Of a DNA stretch of 64,000 bases, positions 10,101 to 21,545 are shown piece after piece. The translations under genes were made by a program, and so were the position numbers. The stretch covers positions 9,608,001-9,672,000 of the forward strand of contig OU612068.1 in NCBI GenBank assembly GCA_914767715.1, given 5' to 3'. This DNA is from Membranipora membranacea (Eukaryota; Bryozoa; Gymnolaemata; Cheilostomatida; Membraniporidae). Each line of letters opens with the position of its first letter. Within the stretch, counting starts at the first letter, position 1. The notes under the pieces are model-generated. The model was not told where the DNA came from. It saw only the letters and a list, made by a program, of their open reading frames with translations, and did no database searches.

Positions 10101-12369
10101 AAGCACCTAATTATAGCTAGATCCAACTACTGACACAAAAATATATACATGTAATTTCTACACAAATAGCCATACTGTGTATTATACTAATAATCCATGA
10201 ATTCATTCAATGTCCCCAGTTACCATGTGGTTGACATTTGGAAAGATGACTGATTCCCTTGCAACTTGCTTACCAGATACACAGATGAACGGTAGTTTCC
10301 TGGAGCAGTCAGTGCCTGTGATTCTGTACCCAGATATGACCCCACAAAATTTTATTTTCAACATCTGACGAACAAAACGACCATCATATCCTTTCAGAGT
10401 TTCTGCAAAATATTATAACTAAAATTAAACACTTGCAGGAAAATTATCGATGTACCCAGTAAAACTCGAAGATCATTTAGTATAATAACATGTCAAATTT
10501 AGAGTGGATTACCATATAAGGCAAGTAAATATGCTGTTTGTTCTATTCGCTGAGATACTTGAGGCTCACCTATAGGAGGGTCCCACTTGGGAGCCAGTGT
10601 GTGATTCACCACTGCTCCAATCCAGTAGTTTCCTGAGTACTTCTTGTCTTGAGTGACTGTAGAATTGATAAACTTTAAGATTTCCTCATTTTTTTCAAAT
10701 GTATTCAGTACAGCCAGTCTTCCTTGGTGTCCCTTACATTTTGTTTCTGCATCATAATAGCTCATACCCTCGTTCCAGCAGTGATTACTGGATTTACAGT
10801 CAGCATCTCTATCGCTGTGTCCAGTCTTACAGAAAAACCTAAAGCATGAACCTCCAATCTTTATAGAAGGGTTGCCATGTGTACGACAATTATCATCGGG
10901 CACTGCGAGATAGAAAGAAAGGTAGAAAAATGTACGATCAATGGATTGAAAGGTGGAGGCATGTTGTAAATCTTTTGTTTTTAAAATATGCAGCGCCTTC
11001 ATGCAGCGATCACGATCAGAGATCAGTGTGTTACGGAATAAAAGAAGTTGATCAGTGGAAAAATGATCTACCCGTTTCCTAAAAACCCAGTGATTGAGAA
11101 GAAAGCCAATCACTGCATATTCTCATGAGTCTTGTTTCTTTAAAAGTGAATAAAAATATAAATTAAAATGAGATACAGTAAAATGCTAAAATGAAGAAAA
11201 ACTTTGAATCATGATATTGCATCTACCTTCACACAAAGCTTTATTAGTCTGTTGATATTCTGAGTGACTTTCAGCCCTGCCATCGCTCCACAGAAATCCG
11301 AGTTCCTGCACTAACATTATCTTATCTTCATTAGAGGCCATAGCATTCGGTTCACCAGGAGCCCATCGGAAATCTGTAACCTCACTGCCATCTTAGTGAT
11401 TAAAAAGTACAGTTTCCTCTAAATCACAATTGCCAGATGCATCATCCTTATAGAATTAGTTATTTGAGAGTATCCAGTTAATGTATGAAATCAGCCCTCT
11501 GCGAATTTCAGGTCAAGTGAACTTTTGAATTTTTTGACTTCGCAGTAATTTTGTTATCAATCAATCAGATAAACAATACACATTGCATATAAAACAGACT
11601 AGAAACAACGACGGTAAGCGCAAACATGACAGCTGCTCAGACGGCCCCAATGCGAGTGGCATTACATTATCAAACCACTCACAGAGTCAGGTCTCTGTGA
11701 CAGGGACCCTGTCACAGAGACCTGACTCTGTGAGTGATAATGTAATGCCACTAACTTTCATCGGAGCCGTTTGAGCACGTAAACTAGACAGCCGCCTTTT
11801 ATCGATCTTCAGTAGTGTTTCAACTCACCTTTGCAATATTTGATATAAGTTACACTTACCGTCCCACAGCCAGAGTTTTGTACTGTGTGCGGATATCCAT
11901 ATACTACCATTTTTTGGTAAACCTTCTTGTCTCATGAGATCTCTGGTAGAGTTTATAAGCTCAGGGTTGATGGTGATGTTAACTAACTCTGATCCTGATT
12001 CTTCACAAGAGCTCTTAGCTCCACTCCAGTCTAGTTTACTTCGATTGAATCTGAGACAGTAGGCATCGTCTGAAAGGAGACCATCCTGGCAAAGCGGGTC
12101 AAGCCCTGAAATCATACAATCGATGCCTGATTAGAGGAACAAATAAATGTGTCTAACAACAGCCCAAATTAGCATACATGTGCTACATTTGGTTTTATCC
12201 CTTCATAAAACAGTAAATTGAGGGCAAAGCATAGATGGCACAGCTATCTCAAAATGTGTGAGATGATAAGAAAGATACATCTCATAAACTGAGAACTGAA
12301 CTTACCGAAGCTGTGGTGAAAACAAGAAAGAAGAACGAGAACAAAAGAGATCAGCTGTGTGGAAGTCAT
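7103..12369 (-). CDS. Gene C: secreted double C-type lectin / mucin linker / HYR-like protein, frameshift in exon 6
   Basis: Ten exons: 12369-12306, 12105-11860, 11391-11227, 10902-10570, 10402-10274, 9638-9302, 8903-8721, 8378-8238, 7606-7402 and 7193-7103 (TAG). Domain order is signal peptide, CTLD1 with EPN, CTLD2, Thr/Pro linker, two HYR-like exons and the tail. The exons look the same as those of gene A except exon 6. There a run of six Gs near 9561 (five in gene A) makes the exon 337 nt instead of 336. The frame after it leaves the Thr/Pro pattern and stops at TGGTGA before the HYR-like part. So the gene as written yields only the two CTLDs plus a scrambled linker. A homopolymer sequencing error in this low-complexity tract is a real alternative. 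Confidence 0.75.
7806..8179. mobile_element. MITE-like TIR element, second copy (intron 8 of gene C)
   Basis: Same element as 494-867, with CCGTAATCCCTCA ends and flanking TA at 7804-7805 and 8180-8181. It sits at the same intronic site because it was carried along by the 7.3 kb duplication, not inserted twice. It includes the tRNA-like head at 7976-8048 on minus. Confidence 0.85.
9465..9625 (-). repeat. Thr/Pro-coding minisatellite in exon 6 of gene C
   Basis: Same repeat as in gene A, with an extra G and one substitution around 9557-9577 that break the Thr/Pro frame on the minus strand. Confidence 0.85.
11634..11776. mobile_element. Fold-back element in intron 2 of gene C
   Basis: Copy of the palindromic element at 4321-4463, carried by the segmental duplication. 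The perfect dyad core is at 11676-11736. Confidence 0.75.
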
Positions 12370-12471
12370 GTCACCGATCCGAATATTACTGACGGGTAAA
12401 AATTATCATAAACAGATCCGCAAGTGCACAAGAGCTAAAGTGAATAATTAACCACAGGCTCCTTCAATGTT

Positions 12472-12545
12472 TCTTATCTATTTAATGCGGCAGAAATTGT
12501 TAAAAGAGACAGGGCCTGCTTTATCAGCAGGTGATCTCGATAACA
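12472..12545 (-). promoter_or_regulatory. Conserved upstream GATA-motif block, gene C
   Basis: Same motif series as upstream of gene A (cttatct, gctttatcagc, tcgataac), about 105-175 bp 5' of the ATG at 12369. Confidence 0.5.
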
Positions 12546-13307
12546 AGATCGAACTCTGACATTGGCCATAAACGAGCCTGCCGCTGGGGAATATTAAAGT
12601 TCAACTACCTAATACTGAGTTTGCGGAAAAACTGAGCGGAAAATATCATGAATAAACTTCGACACCTTGCCGAACCTTATAAATATATTTTTTGGACATT
12701 GATTGCATTGAGCTCATCAAAATTGTGTTTCAAACTACATTCTGTATGCTACCTTTGTTTGGAACCATGAATCAAATCAAAACAATAAGGATATAAAAAA
12801 CATGTTGGGTCACATCTTCTTTCAATGACGTCTAAGAAAATACAAGGATCTAATAAATTTAATTGCTGTTGATGTCTTTTTTTTTCTCTTTCTTGTTTAG
12901 GCATTAAGTTGCTAGTATATCACCTTGCAACCATGTAGTTGGGTGTTGTGTGTGGTCTAACATCAGCAATGTAATCAGCATACATTTATTTATCGATAGC
13001 TTTAACACCTCAAAGTCAGCTTATTTATCAGAGTTTTTATTTATATACTCTTTGTTGATCAGTATCAAAGATATTGAAAAACTAGTAAAAGGGAGTAATG
13101 TATTGAAGCTTTCCACATTTTAACTTGCTACAATACAGCAGATACAACACTGTGTATGAGCAAATAGATATTCTATATGCGAAATAAATATTAGATAAAA
13201 TCATTCAGCAATAACTCATTTGCGCTAAAGATGATATAAAACACATTTTAATATTGGTCTGGTGAAAAATTATACACCAAATAGCACAAATACTGCGTCT
13301 GTGTCAG

Positions 13308-16300
13308 CTACACACATAAATCTGTGCCCTCTTCATATGTCTTCCCATTGAGGCACTCATCTGTCAGAATTATCTGCACTCTGTCAGGTTGTACCACACT
13401 GCAACAATAATTTTGACAATGATGGCCTAAAAAGTCACTCAACTCTACGCAGACTGTTTTAGCGTAGAAAGAAAATTGGTGATCGTCTTCTCTCTTGTTG
13501 TGAGGAGATAACTTGTTGTTCTATATCGCTATAAATACCCTATGAAACTACAGTAAGCTACAAACATCTAACCTCTTTGTACCAGATATAACATTGATAT
13601 TCACTCACGGTGGTAATTTGTTTACTATGACAATGTTGAAGATCTGTACTCTACTCTTCAGCTCAGACATTCTCTTATTCAGCCTGTCTCTTAGATACGT
13701 AGGTACATCAGTAACATCAGCATTGTATGTGATATTAGTGGGCCAAGTCACAGATAGAGTCTGGTTTGTACAACTCAACTGAGCTTTCTCTACAGTATAT
13801 GGCTGTCCACAATCTGAAAAGAGGGCATTTACTGAATGACAATCGTAGGTGGGTAATTTCAAATCAAAAATATTTGGTCTTTTGTTTATCAGCTAACTTT
13901 CAGATCAGTTATTACTCAGCCATCACAATTATTGCTCATTATAATTGTGCTTCAAAGCATTGCCTCATATATACCTGTCTGTTAACATATAAGCGTGTGT
14001 ACATTGATATGTAGATGTATATAATTTCTCTGTTTTTTCTGATCAGGACAAGCGACCATGGAAACTCACCAGGCTTGCATATTCCCTCCATTTGCGAAAA
14101 GTGACTATTGACAACACCTTTCAGTGTCTTGGAGATGATCGGATTGTTAAGTAGATCACATCTGACTCCATACTGCACTCTAAATGCTAGTCTTCTTAGT
14201 AGAATGTAATCTAAAAAACCAACAGTCGCCAGTCAAAAATCTAAGTCAATGTCTAAATACAGATTGCTATCGTTCAATAACCCTAGGGTATCTTTGGGTC
14301 TTCCTAAAGTAAGCTGAACAGCCTCTAAACTAGTTGCAGGATATGTTGATTGGCCACGGGTAACTAAGAGTGGCCACCAACTGGCAAGTAGGCATGTGAC
14401 AAATAACAGCATGTAAAGGCTTTTACTATTCAATATATTTCACTGCGCAGTATATAAAGCAGTTGCATACATACACAACACTTGTAGTCATTAGGGTCCT
14501 CATACAAATTATATCTTCATACTTTACAACAGAAAACCTGGCTTTGTACTACCTCTTATCCTGATTGTGATGTTACAAATTCTCTCATCCTGAAACACCT
14601 GATATCTGTAAGTACCAACAGGAAGGCTAAGCCTGTGTTTCACAGAACCAGACATGAGATCCAGATTAGCTTCTCCTGTTAGCGGTGAGATAACTCCTAT
14701 TATGTTTTCTGGACATTTTACTTCCGGAGTAAATGCTAAAAGTTTAAAATGGTCATCAATCTGTTATAAGCTAATGCTATTTTATTATTTTCTGTCTACT
14801 TAATATGGTATATGGATATTTGTGGGAATGATGACAGTATAACACTATCACAACAAGGCTTAATTATAGCTACAAAGAGTCTTCGCATGGTGGCAACCGA
14901 ACAAACTCCCATGTTGACATTTACTCAATGCCCATCAGGCCGATATTCCACCATCCGGTACAGAGTAGACCTTCGCAAACTTTGTTTTAGAGCTAAATGT
15001 GTTCACTATCTAAATAGCGTTTTTTCAAAAAAGTAAACTTTTTATATGAATTTTTATCCATTTATTTTTACCGTCCATTCTTAACAAGAGAGCACTCACA
15101 TGAAGCATTTTATTTCTCTAATTGATGAGACAAATAAACACATCATCATGTAGATAAAGCTGAGATAGATCGACTTCAAACTCGACAAATTCTTAGGCCC
15201 CTAAGAGCCAGCCTCAGAAGTGCTCAAGCTTTTACAAAAGTCTTTAAAGTTTCAATAGCTTCTAAAATAATCATGACCCAAAGACTGTTGAATAGTTTTG
15301 AAAAATGCAGAGTCGGTTTGCTTTCCAGAACTGTCAAATGTTTAACAATTAAAGCTGCACTAAGCAAAACAGACTTTGACGTACATACTGTGTACTGTTT
15401 GTGTTACCTTTCACAGATATTCTCACAGTACAGGAGTTATTCTCAGCCTCATAAATATAGTCTCCTGCAGTGAGAGTCATAAACCGGCCAGGTTCTACTT
15501 CTACCCTTGTCCTCTCTTCACCATTATCCAGTTGACTAGTCACGTTTTCTGTGATACATGCTGGTTTCGTTGTTGTGGAAGTGGTGGGTGTGGTGGTGGG
15601 GATAGTGGTGGGTGTGGTGGTTGGGGTAGTGGTGGGGGTGGTAGTGGGGGTAGTGGTGGAGGTAGTGGTTGGGGTTGGGGTTGGAGTAGAAGTGGGGTTA
15701 GTGGTTAGAGGAGGAGTATAATCTAATTGAAAAAAAACCAGGTATTATTAGAAGTATTCGTGCAGTCTGTTTGAATATACGTCTTTACTCACCTAAACAC
15801 ATCTTTTTAAGCTAGGACACCATTAGGCACCTGCAGTAGCAAAAGGCATTACCCAGCATCCCAATCTGGGGGCGATGGCAGTTTCAATATCAGTGCAGTT
15901 GATATGGTGGGTAGTGGGATGTGCATATAGGCTACGGCTCTAACAACATATTTTAAACAACAGTCTTTGACTTTTCGTTGCATTCACATTCACTGATATA
16001 TATTCATGGATTAGGGAAACATATCTGACACTGAATAAGCATACCCCTTGTAAACATTTGTCAAATAGCTTGCTTGAGTTTTTAAAGGTCGTTACTGAGA
16101 TGTCAGTCAATGCATAGCGTTAAGCACCTAATTATAGCTAGATCCAATTACTGACACAAAAATATGTACATGTAATTTCTACACAAATAGCCATACTGTG
16201 TATTATACCAATAATCCATGAATTCATTCAATGTCCCCATTTACCATGTGGTTGACATTTGGAAAGATGACTGATTCCCTTGCAACTTGCTTACCAGATA

Positions 16301-18493
16301 CACAGATGAACGGTAGTTTCCTGGAGCAGTCAGTGCCTGTGATTCTGTACCCAGATATGACCCCACAAAATTTTATATTCAACATCTGACGAACAAAACG
16401 ACCATCATATCCTTTCAGAGTTTCTGCAAAATATTATAACTAAAATTAAACACTTGCAGGAAAATTATCGATGTACCCAGTAAAACTCGAAGATCATTTA
16501 GTATAATAACATGTCAAATTTAGAGTGGATTACCATGTAAGGCAAATGAATATGCTGTTTGTTCTATTCGCTGAGATACTTGAGGCTCACCTATAGGAGA
16601 GTCCCACTTTGGTGCCAGTGTGTGATTCACCACTGCTCCAATCCAGTAGTTTCCTGAGTACTTCTTGTCTTGAGTGACTGTAGAATTGATAAACTTTAAG
16701 ATTACCTCAGTTTTTTCTACTGTATTAAGCACAGCCAGTCTTCCTTGGTGTCCCTTACATTTTGTTTCTGCATCATAATAGCTCATACCCTCGTTCCAGC
16801 AGTGATTATTGGATCTACAGTCAGCATCTCTATCGCTGTGTCCAGTCTTACAGAAAAACCTAAAGCATGAACCTCCAATCTTTATAGAAGGGTTGCCGTG
16901 TGTAAGACAATTATCATCGGGCACTACAGGATAGAAAGAAAGGTAGAAAAATGTATGATCAATGGATTGAAAGGTGGAGGCATGTTGTAAATCTTTTGTT
17001 TTCAAAATATGCAGCGCCTTCATGCAGCGATCACGATAAGAGATCAGTGTGTTACGGAATAAAGGAAGTTGATCGATGAAAAAATGATCTACCCGTTTCC
17101 TAAAAACCCAATGATTGAGAAGAAAACCAATCACTGCATATTCTCACGAGTCGTGTTTCTTTAAAAGTTAATAAAGAAATGAATCAAAATGACATGCAGT
17201 AAAATGCTAAAATAAAGAAAAACTTTGAATCATGATGTTGCATCTACCTTCACACAAAGCTTTATTAGTCTGTTGATATTCTGAGTGACTTTCTGCCCTG
17301 CCATCGTCCCACAGAAATCCGAGTTCCTGCAGTAACATCATCTTATCTTCATTAGAGGCCATAGCATTCGGTTCACCAGGAGCCCATCGGAAATCAGTTA
17401 CCTCACTGCCATCTTAGTGATTAAAAATTACAGTTTCCTCTAAATAACAATTGCCAGATGTATCTTCCTCATAGAATTCGTTATTTGAGAGTATCCAGTT
17501 ATTATGAAATCAGCCATCTGCAGATTTCAGGTCAAGTGAATCTTTGAATTTTTTGACTTAGCAATAATTTTGTAGTCAGTCAATCAGATAAACAATACAC
17601 ATTGCATATAACCAGGGAGTTAGGGACCCAACCTCCCTGATATAACACAGACTAGAAACAACGACGGTAAGCGCAAACAACACTGACAAGATCTATAAAC
17701 GGCTGCTGTCTAGTCTAAGTGCTCAGACAAGTCCAATGCGAGTTAGTGGCATTACATTATCAAAGTGAAATTCAAAGTAAAATTCAAAGTGAAATTGGGT
17801 GGTTGATAATGTAATGCCACTAACTCACAACGGAGCCGTCTGAGCACTTAGACTAGTTGAAGTACAATCTCCATATATCCCACCCTCCCTGATTCCATGC
17901 ATTTAGACTAGACAGCAGCCTTTTATCGATCTTCAGTAGTGTTTCAACTCACCTTTGCAAGACATGATATATAAGTTACACTTACCATCCCACAGCCAGC
18001 GTTTTGTACTGTGTGCGGATATCCATATACTACCATTTTTTGGTAAACCTTCTTTTCTCATCAGATCTCTGGTAGAGGTTATAAGCTCAGGGCTGATGGT
18101 AATGTTAACTAACTCTGATCCTGTTCCTTCACAAGACTTTTTAGCCTCACTCCAGTCTAGACTACTTTTATATAATCTCAGACAGTACGCATTATCTGAT
18201 ATGAGACCATCCTGGCAGAGGGGGTCAAGCGCTGAAATCGTACAAAGATGCCTGATGAAATTAATGAGAGGAACAAATAAATGTGTCTACTAACAGCTAA
18301 ATTAGCATACATGTAATTTCATCCCATCATAAAACAGTAAAATGAGGGTATAGCATAGATGGCACAGCTATCTCAAAATGTATGACATGATAAGAAGAAA
18401 TCTTCTCCCAAACTGAGAACTGAACTTACCGAAGCTTTGGTGAAAACAAGAAAGAAACGCGAGAATAAAAGAGAACAGCCATATGGAAGTCAT
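13308..18493 (-). CDS. Gene D: secreted double C-type lectin / mucin linker / HYR-like protein, intact
   Basis: Ten exons: 18493-18430, 18231-17986, 17412-17248, 16923-16591, 16423-16295, 15722-15408, 14735-14553, 14210-14070, 13813-13609 and 13398-13308 (TAG). They total 1872 nt, or 623 residues, with the frame open throughout. Signal peptide about 1-21 (MTSIWLFSFILAFLSCFHQS). CTLD1 22-158 has APGEPN and LWDDG, so a Ca2+-dependent mannose-type site is plausible. CTLD2 159-312 has WIGAVVN and ends FICVS but no EPN/QPD. Next come a short Thr/Pro linker and HYR-like half (313-417), a second HYR-like exon (418-478, VKCPENI), then unrecognised exons 8-10 with Cys pairs, ending GTDLCV. It is the best reference copy of the array. 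A secreted recognition lectin is inferred; the ligand is unknown. Confidence 0.85.
14871..15155. other. Extra intron 6 segment specific to gene D
   Basis: Where genes A, C and E read ggtgagaaga between the tails of the intron, gene D has about 285 bp of unrelated AT-rich DNA. I found no inverted ends or target duplication. It may be an insertion in D or a deletion in the ancestor of the other copies. Confidence 0.55.
15574..15704 (-). repeat. Thr/Pro-coding minisatellite in exon 6 of gene D
   Basis: A shorter version of the linker repeat. Exon 6 is 315 nt here against 336 nt in gene A, a loss of seven codons with the frame kept. Confidence 0.85.
17701..17920. mobile_element. Nested fold-back element in intron 2 of gene D
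   Basis: The inner part 17711-17855 begins TAGTCTAAGTGCTCAGAC and ends with the complement, CTGAGCACTTAGACTA. A further arm pair, ggctgctgtctagtcta (17701-17717) and its complement (17904-17920), encloses it. The loop here is a gaaattcaaagt repeat, not the long palindrome found in genes A and C at the same place. Confidence 0.7.
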
Positions 18494-18606
18494 GTCACCT
18501 ATCAAGATATTACTGACAGGTAAACTGACCATCAACAGTTCAGCGAGAGCACAAGACCTATACTGAACAAATAGACACGGACACATGCACAGGCCCCTTC
18601 AATGTG

Positions 18607-18680
18607 TCTTATCTATCTAGTGCGGCGGAAATTGTTAAAAGAGACAAAGCCTGCTTTATCAGTAGGTGATCATGATAACA
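18607..18680 (-). promoter_or_regulatory. Conserved upstream GATA-motif block, gene D
   Basis: Motifs cttatct, gctttatcag and tgataac are kept at the same spacing as in genes A, C and E, about 115-190 bp 5' of the ATG at 18493. Confidence 0.5.
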
Positions 18681-21202
18681 AGATCGAATTCTGACATTGG
18701 CCATAAACGAGCATGCAGTTGGGAAATATTGAAGCTCAACTACCGTATACTGAGTCTGCAGAAAAAAATTAACAGTAAAGCTGGAAACGTCGTCTTTTGT
18801 TTCTTTCTTGTTCAGGCATTATGTTGCTAGTATAACATCTTGGAACCCTTTGCCAGTGTTAAATGTAGTTGGCTCTAGCATCAGCAATGTTAGCGACATA
18901 CTTTTTTCTCATCCAATGCTTCCTCAAAGTCAACTTATATATCAGAGCTTTAATTCGTCAAGTCTTTGTTGATCAGTATCAATAATATTGAAAAACGAGG
19001 CGAAGGAAGTTATTTATTGATCTGCTTTCCACATTTTACCTTGCCACACCACAGCAGATGTCACTGAGTATGAGCAAATAAATATTTTATATGCAAAAAT
19101 AAATGCTGGATAAAAACATATAAATCAAGATGATATATATCTAAAACATTTTAATATTGGTCAGGTGAAAAATTATACACCAAATAGCACAAATACTGCG
19201 TCTGTGTTAGCTACACACATACATCTGTGCCCTCTTCATATGTCTTCCCATTGAGGCATTCATCTGTCAGAATTATCTGCACTCTCTCAGGTTGTACCAC
19301 ACTGCAACAATAATTTTGACAATAATGGCCTAGAAAAGTCACTCAACTCTACGCAGACAGTTTTCAGCGTAGAAAGAAAATTGGTGATCGTCTCCTCTCT
19401 TGTTATGAGAAGATAACTTGTTGTTCTATATTGCTAATACCCTATGAAACTACAGTAAGCTACAAACATCTAACCTCTTTGTACCGGATATAACATTAAT
19501 ATTCACTCACGGTGGTAATTTGTTCACTATGACAATGTTGAAGATCTGTACTTTACTCTTGAGTTCAGACATTCTCTTATTCAGCCTGTCTCTTAGATCA
19601 GTAGGTACATCAGTAACATCAGCAGTGTATGTGATATTAGTGGGCCAAGTCACAGATAGAGTCTGGTTTGTACAACTCAACTTAGCTTTCTTTACAGTAT
19701 ATGGCTGTCCACAATCTAAAAAGAGGGTATTTACTGAATGACAATCGTAGGTGGGTAACCTCAAATCAAAGATATTTGGTCTTGTTTATCGGCTAACTTT
19801 CAGCTCAGTTATTACTCAGCCATCACAATTATTGCTCATTGTAATTGTGCTATAAAGCATGTGCCTCATATATACCTGTCTGTTAACATATAAGCGCGCA
19901 TACATTGATATGTAGATGTATATAATTTCTCTGTTTTTTCTGATCAGGACCAGCGGTCATGGAAACTCACCAGGCTTGCATATTCCCTCCATTTGCGAAA
20001 AGTGACTATTGACAACACCTTTCAGTGTCTTGGAGATGATCGGATTGTTAAGTAGATCACATCTGACTCCATACAGTGCTCTAAATGCTAGTCTTCTGAA
20101 CAGAATGTAATCTAAAAAACCAAAAGTCGCCAGTCAAAAATCTAAGTCAATGTCTAAATACAGATTGCTATCGTTCAATAACCCTAGGGTATCTTTGGGT
20201 CTTCCTAAAGTAAGCTGAACAGCCTCTAAACTAGTTGCAGGATATGTTGATTGGCCACGTTTAACTAAGAGTGGCCAGCAACTGGCAAGTAGGCATGTGA
20301 CAAATAACAGCATGTAAAGGCTTTTACTATTCAATATATTTCACTGCGCAGTATATAAAGCAGCTCCATACATACACAACACTTGTAGTCATTGGGGTCC
20401 TCATACAAATTATATCTTCATACTTTACAACAGAAAACCTGACTTTGTACTACCTCTTATCCTGATTGTGATGTTACAAATTCTCTGATCCTGAAACACC
20501 TGATATCTGTAAGTACCAACATGAAGGCTAAGCCTGTGTTTCATAGTACCAGACATGAGATCCAGATTAGCTTCTCCTGTTAGCGGTGAGATAACTCCTA
20601 TTATGTTTTCTGGACATTTTACTTCCGCAGTAAATGCTAAAAGTTTAAAATGGTCATCAATCTGATAAAAGCTAATGCCATTTTATTATTTTCTGTCTAC
20701 TTAATATGGTATATGGATATTTGTGGGAATGATGACAGTATAACACTATCACAACAAGGCTTAATTATAGGTGAGAAGAGATAAAGCTGAGGTAGATCGA
20801 CTTCAAACTCGACAAATTCTTAGGCCCCTAAGAGCCAGCCTCAGAAGTGCTCAAGCTTCTACAAAAGTCTTTAAAGTTTCAATAACTTCTAAAATAATCA
20901 TGACCCTAAGACTGTTGAATAGTTTTGAAAAATGCAGAGTCGGTTTGCTTTCCAGAACTGTCAAATGTTTAACAATTAAAGCTGCACTAAGCAAAACAGA
21001 CTTTGACATACATACTGTGTACTGTTTGTGTTACCTTTCACAGAGATTCTCACAGTACAGGAGTTATTCTCAGCCTCATAAATAAAGTCTCCTGCTGGGA
21101 GAGTCATAAACCGGCCAGGTTCTACTTCTACCCTTGTCCTCTCTTCACCATTGCCCAGTTGACTTGTCACGTTTTCTGTGATACATGCTGGTTTCGTTGT
21201 TG

Positions 21203-21545
21203 TGGAAGTGGTGGGTGTGGTGGTGGGGGTAGTGGTGGGGGTAGTGGTGGGGGTGGTAGTGGGGGTAGTGGTGAAGGTAGTGGTTGGGGTAGTGGTGAAG
21301 TAAATGCTAAAAGTTTAAAATGGTCATCAATCTGATAAAAGCTAATGCCATTTTATTATTTTCTATGGTAGTGGGGGTAGTGGTGGGGGTGGTGGTGGGG
21401 GTAGTGGTTGGGGTAGTGGTGGAGGTAGTGGTGGGGGTAGTGGTTGGGGTAGTGGTGGAGGTAGTGGTTGGGGTAGTGGTGAAGGTAGTGGTTGGGGTAG
21501 TGGTGAAGGTAGTGGTTGGGGTTGGAGTAGAAGTGGGGTTAGTGG
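21203..21545 (-). repeat. Expanded, interrupted Thr/Pro minisatellite in exon 6 of gene E
   Basis: The longest version of the linker repeat, with units ggtagtggttggggtagtgg that read as Thr/Pro and some Phe codons on minus. It is split by the 66-bp insert at 21299-21364. Confidence 0.85.
21299..21364. repeat. 66-bp copy of the intron 6 / exon 7 boundary inside exon 6
   Basis: Bases 21299-21364 are the same as 20629-20694 in direct orientation. That source segment spans the end of intron 6, its splice acceptor and the first bases of exon 7. The copy therefore places a spare acceptor (aacttttag) in the middle of the exon 6 repeat, about 670 bp from its source. Confidence 0.9.

Larger units (their letters stand above)
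7313..14046. repeat. Copy 2 of 7.3 kb tandem segmental duplication
   Basis: This is the second copy, in direct orientation. It covers exons 1-9 of gene C and exons 9-10 of gene D. The whole duplicated unit is probably 6734-14046 (7313 bp), since 6734-7312 carries exon 10 of gene C and its 3' flank. The near-perfect identity, against clear divergence from genes D and E, points to a very recent event or to an assembly artefact. Confidence 0.95.
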
